Source: Microbacterium sp. B35-30 (GTDB taxonomy: Bacteria > Actinomycetota > Actinomycetes > Actinomycetales > Microbacteriaceae). Taken from it: a DNA stretch of 64,000 nucleotides. The notes under the pieces were generated by a model that saw nothing but the letters and a program-made list of their open reading frames with translations, made no database searches and was not told the origin of the DNA. Made by a program: the position numbers and the translations under genes. Positions 34,002-41,281 of this stretch are shown here, piece by piece. Each line of letters starts with the position of its first letter. The stretch's first letter is position 1. The stretch lies in NCBI RefSeq assembly GCF_010634855.1, contig NZ_MWLQ01000014.1:124001-188000 (forward strand). The letters run 5' to 3'.

Positions 34002-37000
34002 TCACCGCGATTCGAGCCGCACGCTCCACGCGGTGCGCTCGCGCGCAATCCGGTACCGCTCGGGAAGAGCTGGACCGACGGATGCCGAACCCAGCCCCTG
34101 CTGCGCGTGATCTATGTTGAGCCACACGCGCCCCGCGTCGACCAGCTGATGCGGTTTGGCCGCACCGTCGAGATCGTGAGAGGTCCAGCGGCGGGCGGTG
34201 AAGTCGAAGTGCGGACGCCCCTCGACCCGCAGCGACGGGATGCCAGGGCCCGCCACCTCGAGCCGGCGCGTCTGCACATGGTTGCCGTTCTCCTGCGGCA
34301 CCGGATAGGGCACCTGCAGGTCGTCGATCGAGCGTTCGAACCGCCCCACGCGCGATCCCTCGTAGGAGTCGGCGTACGTCTCGCCTGGCCCTCGGCCGAA
34401 CCACGTGACGCGCTCAGCAGCACCCGGCAGCCCGAAGAGAAGGCCCAGTCGCGGCACCCGGATGTCGCGGTGCATGTACGGCGTATCAGCCCACGGCCCG
34501 ACGAAGTCGACCTCGACGTCGAGCAGGAGTCCGTCGCCGTCCGGGGTCCATGTCATCGTCCAGTCAACCCCATGCGGGTGCGTCCGCGGCGCCGTCCGCC
34601 CCGTCACCCGCAGCCGCCCATCGCCCGCGGCGACTGCGTCCACCCGATGCAGCAGCCGGTGCAGCATCGTCTTGCGCCACACCGCCGCGACGTTGTTGAG
34701 GTCGCCCTGCCCTTGGTCGTTCTCCGTGGGTGCGCGGTACAGGTCGAGCACGGGGCCGTCGATCTCGAGGTCGCCGAGCCGCACCAGACGACCGGTCTCA
34801 GCGTCGAATCGTCCCGCTCCGAGTGGGATGGCGGAGCCGCGATCCGCGGCAGCTGTGCCGTCATCCTCGCTGCGCCGCTCATCGGCAGCGCGCACACCAC
34901 CCGGGGGCCCGGCAACGACCGTTGCGGGGGTCTCCCGCGGTGACGGCAGCTCGCCGCCCAGAGGCGCGGGCGCCGTCCCGCCCGCAACCGCAGCAGACGC
35001 GAAGCGCTGGGCCCAGGCGATCACGTGACCCGCCGGAGCCCAGAGCGCCTCGGCAGCGAGAGCGGCCTCGACAGTGAGCACGATCTCGCCGGCTCCGGAC
35101 GCGTCGGGGTCGGCGAGAGCGGCGGTCGCGGCATCCGGAATCTCCACGCCCAGCGCTTCGCCCGACGCCACCGTCTGCGCCGGCAGCACTCCGCTCGCGA
35201 CGGTCTCGCCCGCGGCCTCGACGGACCAGCGGAAGACGAGATCGGATGTGTCTGCACAATGTCGGTTGTTCGTGATGTACACCCGGCGATCGTCGAACTT
35301 CATCGACACCGGCTCGTGCGCCTTGGCCAGCTCGACCAGGCCCGGAGTCGGCGTCCGGTCGCTGAACACGAGGCCGTGCAGGCTGAAACGACCGCCCCGC
35401 GGCTCGTACTCGACGTCGTCGCCGTGCATCACGAACGGCACGCCGTCGGCGGTCACCGCGTGGAAGCCGTGATCGATCCACTCCCAGACGAACGCACCGC
35501 ACAGCCGCTGGTGCCCGTTGATGATGCGCCAGTAATCCTGCAACGAGCCGGGGCCGTTGCCCATCGCGTGGGCGTACTCGACGAGAAGGAACGGCAGCCC
35601 CCGCCGACGCTCCTCGTCGGCCTCGGTGACGCCATCGGGCAGCGGCGCCACCGCATCCCCCTCGCCGAACACCATGCCGTGCATGCTGAGCCGCCCGCCG
35701 CGCGGCTCCTCTCGCCGGCCGATCTGCTCGAGCAGCTCGAGCGACGGGTACATCAGCGAATAGAGGTCGGAGTCGCGATAGCTCGGGTCGCGCTCGTACA
35801 GCACCGCCCTCGAGGGGTCGCGCTCATCGAGCCACCGCCGCATGTCGCCGAAGCCGTCGCCGGTCATGCTCTCGTTCGCCAGCGACCACACGACGACGCT
35901 CGGGCGGTTCTTGTCGCGCTCCACGGTGCGCCGCAGTCGGTCCATGAGGGCTTCGCGCCACTCGGGCAGGGCCGGCGGATTGTGCGCCCATCCCTCGTAG
36001 ATGAAGCCGTGGGTCTCGAGGTCGACTTCGACCACGACCCACAGGCCGTACTCGTCGCAGAGCCTGAGGAATTCCGGATGCGGCGGGTAGTGGCTCGTGC
36101 GCACGGCGTCGATGTTCGCGCGCTTCATCATCACGATGTCCTGGATCATCGTGTCGCGGTCGAGCGCACGGCCGGTGTCGGGGTGATGCTCGTGCCGGTT
36201 GACTCCGCGGAACGTCACAGGGCGACCGTTGACGGTGAACACTCCGTCGACGATCTCGACGCGGCGGAACCCGACGGCGAGTTCGATGGTCTCGCCGCTC
36301 GAGCGCAGGGTGCCCCGGTACAGGCGCGGGCGGTCAGCGCTCCACGGCTCGACGTCGACCGTCGCGGTCTCTCCGGCGGACATGCGGATGCCGAGCTCGG
36401 GGATCTCGACGACGGCATCGGTGGAGGCATCCACCCGCAGCGTGCCGACGCCCGTCGCGGCGTCGTAATCGGCGTGCACGAAGTGGTCGTCGATCGCGCC
36501 GGCCGGACGCGAGAGCAGCTCGACATCGCGGAAGATGCCGGGGAGCCACCACATGTCCTGGTCTTCGAGGTAGGTGCCCGCCGACCAGCGGTGGACCCTC
36601 ACGCACAGCACGTTGCGGCCGGCGCGCACCGGTGCGTCGAACTCGAACGGCAGGCGGCTGCCCGTCGACCAGCCGAGCTCCTCGCCGTTGAGCCATACCT
36701 TGGCGCAGGAGTCGACGCCTTGGAATCTCAGCACCGCAGGCCCGAAGTCGGCCGCGACGTCGAAGACGAGCCGATAGTCGCCGGTCGGGTTCTCGGTCGA
36801 GACCCGCGGCGGATCCAGCGGGATCGGGTACGCGGTGTTCGTGTAGAGCGGGCCCTCCTCGGTGCCGAGCATGCGGCGGGCGGCACCCCCGGCGAGCGGC
36901 GTGAACTCCTCGAGCACCCAGTGCGACGGCACCGGCATCGCATCCCACGTGGAGTCGTCGAACTCGGCGGAGAGGAAGGCGACGCCTGTGCCGGCGGCCG

Positions 37001-37211
37001 TCGGCCAGAGCCGGAAGCGCCACTGCCCGTTGAGGCTCAGCACCGCGGCATCGCCGGTCGCGTCGGCGCGGGGCATCCGTCTGCCCGCTCCCGGGGTCGT
37101 GCTCTCCCAGTACGGACGGTCCGGTGTGGAAGCCTCGGCTGATTCCGGCCCGCTGGAGAAGGCGGTCGTCGATCGGCTAGTCTGCATGTCCATAGGAGCT
37201 TGCATATCCAT
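34002..37211 (-). CDS. lacZ: GH2 beta-galactosidase (LacZ type)
   Basis: A 1069-residue retaining glycosidase. Sandwich and Ig-like domains fill about 1-320; the TIM barrel follows with FRGVNRHEHHPDTGRA (near 345-360), acid/base Glu447 in WSLANES and nucleophile Glu545 in LVEYAHAMGNG. The beta-gal small-chain domain fills the C-terminus (GRGPGETYADSY near 985). No signal peptide. The ATG at 37211 sits just after a TGCAATCGCATTCA operator, and an AAGAGAG precedes it; a second ATG lies 6 codons later. An in-frame near-duplicate of the segment PRGGRxSxHGxVF occurs twice, 101 codons apart (see findings). It may cleave beta-galactosyl side chains of pectin. It could also be another GH2 activity, but length and motifs favour LacZ. 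Confidence 0.94.
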   Translation of the reverse strand: MDMQAPMDMQTSRSTTAFSSGPESAEASTPDRPYWESTTPGAGRRMPRADATGDAAVLSLNGQWRFRLWPTAAGTGVAFLSAEFDDSTWDAMPVPSHWVLEEFTPLAGGAARRMLGTEEGPLYTNTAYPIPLDPPRVSTENPTGDYRLVFDVAADFGPAVLRFQGVDSCAKVWLNGEELGWSTGSRLPFEFDAPVRAGRNVLCVRVHRWSAGTYLEDQDMWWLPGIFRDVELLSRPAGAIDDHFVHADYDAATGVGTLRVDASTDAVVEIPELGIRMSAGETATVDVEPWSADRPRLYRGTLRSSGETIELAVGFRRVEIVDGVFTVNGRPVTFRGVNRHEHHPDTGRALDRDTMIQDIVMMKRANIDAVRTSHYPPHPEFLRLCDEYGLWVVVEVDLETHGFIYEGWAHNPPALPEWREALMDRLRRTVERDKNRPSVVVWSLANESMTGDGFGDMRRWLDERDPSRAVLYERDPSYRDSDLYSLMYPSLELLEQIGRREEPRGGRLSMHGMVFGEGDAVAPLPDGVTEADEERRRGLPFLLVEYAHAMGNGPGSLQDYWRIINGHQRLCGAFVWEWIDHGFHAVTADGVPFVMHGDDVEYEPRGGRFSLHGLVFSDRTPTPGLVELAKAHEPVSMKFDDRRVYITNNRHCADTSDLVFRWSVEAAGETVASGVLPAQTVASGEALGVEIPDAATAALADPDASGAGEIVLTVEAALAAEALWAPAGHVIAWAQRFASAAVAGGTAPAPLGGELPSPRETPATVVAGPPGGVRAADERRSEDDGTAAADRGSAIPLGAGRFDAETGRLVRLGDLEIDGPVLDLYRAPTENDQGQGDLNNVAAVWRKTMLHRLLHRVDAVAAGDGRLRVTGRTAPRTHPHGVDWTMTWTPDGDGLLLDVEVDFVGPWADTPYMHRDIRVPRLGLLFGLPGAAERVTWFGRGPGETYADSYEGSRVGRFERSIDDLQVPYPVPQENGNHVQTRRLEVAGPGIPSLRVEGRPHFDFTARRWTSHDLDGAAKPHQLVDAGRVWLNIDHAQQGLGSASVGPALPERYRIARERTAWSVRLESR

Positions 37212-37218
37212 TCTCTCT

Positions 37219-37232
37219 TGAATGCGATTGCA
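37219..37232. promoter_or_regulatory. LacI/cre-like operator between lacZ and the FAD/Fe-S oxidase
   Basis: TGAATGCGATTGCA lies in the 44-base interval between the divergent lacZ and oxidase genes. Its complement fits the general LacI/CcpA pattern TGNAANCGNNNNCA. The position overlaps or abuts both promoters. Confidence 0.5.
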
Positions 37233-37255
37233 GTCTAGCTCAGCGAGGAGTCCCC

Positions 37256-40132
37256 ATGCGAAGGAACGCCGGTGCCTCGGCCACGCCCGCGGCCACGCCC
37301 GCCGCCGCGACGCTGTCCCCGGCCCACGTACCCGACGCCATCGCCCGCACCGTGGCCGAGGCGTCACGTCTCAAGACGCGCGCCATCGACCGTGTCGCGT
37401 ACGCGAGCGACGCCTCGCACTTCCTCCTCACCCCGCAGGCCGTGCTGGTCGCCGCCGACGCGGCGGAGGTGGGCCGCGTCATGCGCGCGGCGAGCGCCGG
37501 CGCGACCCCGCTCACGTTCCGCTCCGGCGGCACGAGCCTGTCGGGTCAAGCATCCACCGACGGGCTGCTCGTGGACGTGCGCCAGCGGTTCCGGCACATC
37601 GACGTGCTCGACGGCGGCCGTCGGGTGCGCGTGCAGCCGGGTGCGACCGTTCGCCAGGTGAACGCCCGCCTCGCTCGGCACGGCTATCGGCTCGGACCCG
37701 ACCCGGCCAGCGAGCTCGCCTGCACCATCGGCGGCGTCGTCAACAACAACTCCAGCGGCATGGCATGCGGCATCACCGAGAACACCTACCGCACCCTCGA
37801 GTCGCTCGTGTTCGTCCTGCCCTCGGGCACGGTCGTCGACTCGGGCGCACCCGACGCCGACGCGGCGCTCCGTGCCGCCGAACCCGACCTCGTAGACCGC
37901 CTCGTGCGGCTGCGCGAGCGCGTCGTCTCCGATCCGCGGTCGGTCGACATCATCCGGCGCCAGTTCGCCATGAAGAACACGATGGGCTACGCGATCAACG
38001 CGTTCCTCGACTTCGACGCGCCCGCGCAGCTGCTCGCCCACCTCGTCGTCGGCAGCGAGGGCACACTGGCCTTCGTCGCCGAGGCGACCTACCGGACCGT
38101 GCCGATCCTGCCGCGCATGGCCACGGCCCTCACCGTCTTCCCCGATCTGGATGCCGCGACCCAGGCCCTGCCCGAACTCGTCGCGACGGGTGCGGCAACC
38201 CTCGAGCTCATGGATGCCACCTCACTGCGCGTCGGGCAGTCGCTCGCCGGTGCCCCGCGCGAGATCACGGGCCTGACGGTGCGCGACCAGGCCGCGCTCC
38301 TCGTCGAGTACCACGGGCACGACGAGGACGAGCTGACAGCGCTCGTGGCGGGCGGCGCACGCGCACTCGCCGCACTCCCGCTCGAAGCCGCCGCGTCGTT
38401 CTCGACCGATGCGGCCGTGCGGGCTGCCGCGTGGAAGCTCCGCAAGGGTCTGTACGCGTCGGTGGCGGGAGCGCGTCCCAGCGGGACGACCGCGCTCCTC
38501 GAAGACGTCGTGGTGCCGGTCGAGCGCCTCGCCGCGACGTGCGCCCGTCTGCAGTCGCTGTTCGAGCAGTACGCCTACCGCGACAGCGTGATCTTCGGGC
38601 ACGCCAAGGACGGCAACATCCACTTCATGCTGACCGACCGCTTCGAGTCGCCCGACCAGCTCACGCGCTACTCGGCGTTCACCGAAGACATGGTCGACCT
38701 CGTGCTCGGCGCCGGCGGCAACCTCAAGGCCGAGCACGGCACGGGACGTGTGATGGCGCCGTATGTGCGTCGCCAATACGGCGACGAGCTGTACGAGGTC
38801 ATGCGCGAGCTCAAGGCGCTCTGCGACCCGAGCGGGATCCTCAACCCGGGCGTGATCATCGACGACGATCCGAGCGCCCACCTCCGGCACATCAAGCTGG
38901 CCGACCCGATCGAGCCCGAGGCCGACCGCTGCGTCGAGTGCGGGTACTGCGAGCCGGTCTGCCCGAGCAAGGATCTGACGCTCACGCCCCGGCAGCGCAT
39001 CGTCACGCGCCGCGCGATCGCCCGGGCGGAGGCATCCGGTGATCAGGCCCTTGTCCGCGAGCTGGAGCGCGACTACGACTACGCCGGCATCGACACCTGC
39101 GCGGTGGACGGCATGTGCCAGACCGCCTGCCCGGTGCTGATCAACACCGGGAGCCTCGTCAAGCGGCTGCGACGCCAGGACGCCGGCCCAACGGCGAGCG
39201 CGGTATGGAAGGGCGCTGCGCACGCTTGGGGCGCCGCGACGCGCGTCGCGAGCGCCGGTCTCACGGTGGCCGAGAGCCTTCCGGCCGGGCTCGTCACCGC
39301 GACGACCGACCTCGGCCGCGCCGTCCTCGGCGCCGACACGGTTCCGCGCTATTCCGGCGACCTGCCCCGCGGCGGGCGGGCACGCGCGCGTCTCGGCGGC
39401 AGCGTCGGGGCGGGCGAAGGCGCGCCGGTCGCCGTGTACCTGCCGGCATGCGTCAACACCATGTTCGGACCCGCGGGCGACGGCGTCGGCGTGACCGAGG
39501 CGTTCCGCAGGCTCGCCGAGCGCGCGGGAGTGCGGCTTCTGGTGCCCGAGCAGGTCGACTCGCTGTGCTGCAGCACGCCGTGGACGTCGAAGGGCTACGC
39601 GGGTGGTCGCGAGGTGATGGCGGGGCGCGTGGCCGCGGCGATCGTGGAGTCATCGCGCGATGGCGAACTGACTCTCGTGACGGATGCCTCCAGCTGCACC
39701 GAGGGCTTCATCCATCTGCTCGCCGATGCCGGGGTCGACATCCGCGTCGAAGACGCCGTGGCGTTCACCGATCGCGTCCTGCTGCCCCGGCTCGGTACCC
39801 CGACGCCGCTCGTCGGCACGCTCGCCCTGCATCCGACGTGCTCGTCGACCCAGCTCGGGCTCGACCCGGCGCTGCGCCGCGTCGCGGGAGCCGTCGCCGA
39901 CGAGGTCGTCGTGCCGGACGCCTGGTCGTGCTGCGGATTCGCGGGCGATCGCGGGATGCTGCATCCCGAGCTCACGGCGTCGGCCACGGCGTCCGAAGCG
40001 ACGGAGGTGCGGGCGCTCGGCGCCGATGCGCACGCGTCATGCAACCGCACGTGCGAGCTCGGCATGACCCGCGCGACCGGCTCGGACTACCGGCACGTGC
40101 TCGAGCTCCTCGAGGAAGCGACCCGCCCGTAG
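37256..40132 (+). CDS. FAD- and Fe-S-binding oxidoreductase, D-lactate dehydrogenase type
   Basis: A 958-residue fusion. An N-terminal FAD-binding domain of the VAO type (TFRSGGTSLSGQ near 91-102, TIGGVVNNNSSGM near 160-172) is followed by the FAD-oxidase C domain (IFGHAKDGNIHFML near 445-458, EHGTGRV). A two-cluster ferredoxin-like domain has CVECGYCEPVCP near 560 and CAVDGMCQTACP near 620. A C-terminal CCG domain has CCSTPW, HPTCSS and CCGFAGDRGM. Such proteins oxidise D-lactate or other 2-hydroxy acids and pass electrons to the respiratory chain. GAGGAG precedes the ATG. Near the rhamnose genes it would use lactate from lactaldehyde oxidation (stereochemistry unverified). Confidence 0.93.
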   Translation: MRRNAGASATPAATPAAATLSPAHVPDAIARTVAEASRLKTRAIDRVAYASDASHFLLTPQAVLVAADAAEVGRVMRAASAGATPLTFRSGGTSLSGQASTDGLLVDVRQRFRHIDVLDGGRRVRVQPGATVRQVNARLARHGYRLGPDPASELACTIGGVVNNNSSGMACGITENTYRTLESLVFVLPSGTVVDSGAPDADAALRAAEPDLVDRLVRLRERVVSDPRSVDIIRRQFAMKNTMGYAINAFLDFDAPAQLLAHLVVGSEGTLAFVAEATYRTVPILPRMATALTVFPDLDAATQALPELVATGAATLELMDATSLRVGQSLAGAPREITGLTVRDQAALLVEYHGHDEDELTALVAGGARALAALPLEAAASFSTDAAVRAAAWKLRKGLYASVAGARPSGTTALLEDVVVPVERLAATCARLQSLFEQYAYRDSVIFGHAKDGNIHFMLTDRFESPDQLTRYSAFTEDMVDLVLGAGGNLKAEHGTGRVMAPYVRRQYGDELYEVMRELKALCDPSGILNPGVIIDDDPSAHLRHIKLADPIEPEADRCVECGYCEPVCPSKDLTLTPRQRIVTRRAIARAEASGDQALVRELERDYDYAGIDTCAVDGMCQTACPVLINTGSLVKRLRRQDAGPTASAVWKGAAHAWGAATRVASAGLTVAESLPAGLVTATTDLGRAVLGADTVPRYSGDLPRGGRARARLGGSVGAGEGAPVAVYLPACVNTMFGPAGDGVGVTEAFRRLAERAGVRLLVPEQVDSLCCSTPWTSKGYAGGREVMAGRVAAAIVESSRDGELTLVTDASSCTEGFIHLLADAGVDIRVEDAVAFTDRVLLPRLGTPTPLVGTLALHPTCSSTQLGLDPALRRVAGAVADEVVVPDAWSCCGFAGDRGMLHPELTASATASEATEVRALGADAHASCNRTCELGMTRATGSDYRHVLELLEEATRP

Positions 40133-40156
40133 CCGGCGCCTCCGACCCGATCGGCC

Positions 40157-41164
40157 TCAGCCGGCGGTCGACTCGCGGACGACGAGTTCCGGCTGGAAGC
40201 GCACCGTGCGCTCGTGCTCCCCGCCTGGAGCCTCGATGTCCTTGAGGAGCAGGTCGACGGCGGTGTAGCCGATGAGATGCGCCGGCTGGCGGATCGAGCT
40301 CAGCGGCACCACGGTGGCCGATGCGAAGTCGATGTCGTCGTAGCCGATCAGCGCGATGTCGCGCGGCACCTTCAGGTCGGACATGAGCGTGAAGGCCTGC
40401 AGCGCGCCGACCGCGAGCAGGTCGTTGGCCGCGAACACCGCGTCCGGACGGTCCGCCGCGGTCCGGGCCCGGAGCAGCTCGCCCGCCTCGCGTCCTTGCA
40501 GCACCGAGAGGGCCGACATCTCGATGACCTCGAGGGTCGCACCGGGCACCTCGGCGATGGCGCGTCGCGCGCCCTCGAGGCGATCCGCCACCTGGCGGAT
40601 CGAACCCGGGCCGCCGATGAAGGCGACGCGCCGGCGGCCGGTCGACAGCAGATGCGACACCGCGAGGTAGCCCCCCTCGACGTCGTCGACGGAGACCGAC
40701 CCGAACGCCCGCGCCGAATCCTCGTGGTCGACGAGCACGACGGGCACACCGCCGGTGCGGAGACGCTCGAGCCGCCCGAGGTCGCCGTCGACCGGTGTGA
40801 CGAGCACCCCGTTGACCCGCTGCTCACGAAACAGCTCGACGTACGCGTCCTCGCGATCGGAGCGCTCGTCGCTGTTGCCGAGCAGCACGCTCATGCCCGC
40901 CTCGGCGGCCCGGTCCTCCGCCCCGCGCGCGACTTCCGCGAAGAACGGGTTGCCCGCGTCGAGCACGATGAGCGCGATGCTGCGGCTGCGCCCCGCCCGC
41001 AGCTGACGGGCGGCGTCATTGCGCACGAAGCCGAGCTCCTCGATCGCCTGCGTCACGCGCTCGACGGTCGCGGGCGACACCTTCTCCGGCCGGTTGAGCA
41101 CGTTCGACACCGTGCCGACGGAGACGGATGCCGCAGCCGCGACATCCCGCACACTCACCACCAT
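40157..41164 (-). CDS. LacI family transcriptional regulator
   Basis: A 335-residue LacI-type regulator: helix-turn-helix SVRDVAAAASVSVGTVSNVL, effector domain with LIVLDAGNPFFAEVARGAED, DAVFAANDLLAVGAL and LIGYDDIDFASATVVPLSSIRQP. The C-terminus ends normally with VRESTAG. The ATG at 41164 has a GGAGGGG ribosome site and is preferred over the longer frame. It lies downstream of, and in the same direction as, the two rhamnosidases (41282-46854), so it is a likely regulator of the rhamnosidase/rhamnose operators. It converges on the FAD/Fe-S oxidase with a 24-base gap. Confidence 0.94.
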   Translation of the reverse strand: MVVSVRDVAAAASVSVGTVSNVLNRPEKVSPATVERVTQAIEELGFVRNDAARQLRAGRSRSIALIVLDAGNPFFAEVARGAEDRAAEAGMSVLLGNSDERSDREDAYVELFREQRVNGVLVTPVDGDLGRLERLRTGGVPVVLVDHEDSARAFGSVSVDDVEGGYLAVSHLLSTGRRRVAFIGGPGSIRQVADRLEGARRAIAEVPGATLEVIEMSALSVLQGREAGELLRARTAADRPDAVFAANDLLAVGALQAFTLMSDLKVPRDIALIGYDDIDFASATVVPLSSIRQPAHLIGYTAVDLLLKDIEAPGGEHERTVRFQPELVVRESTAG

Positions 41165-41281
41165 GGCGCCCCTCCGACTTCCTGCCGCTGTCCGCGAGTG
41201 TAGGGCACAGCCGCGCCTCGGCATCGACGGGCCGCGGGCGGCGCGGCCGGGGAGGCGGTCGCCCGCCTCCCCGGCGGCCGG

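Noticed and set aside
31625..34048. 807-codon open frame antisense to the penicillin-binding protein
   Set aside because: Opposite strand has an intact PBP with all catalytic motifs; the antisense frame has no family features.
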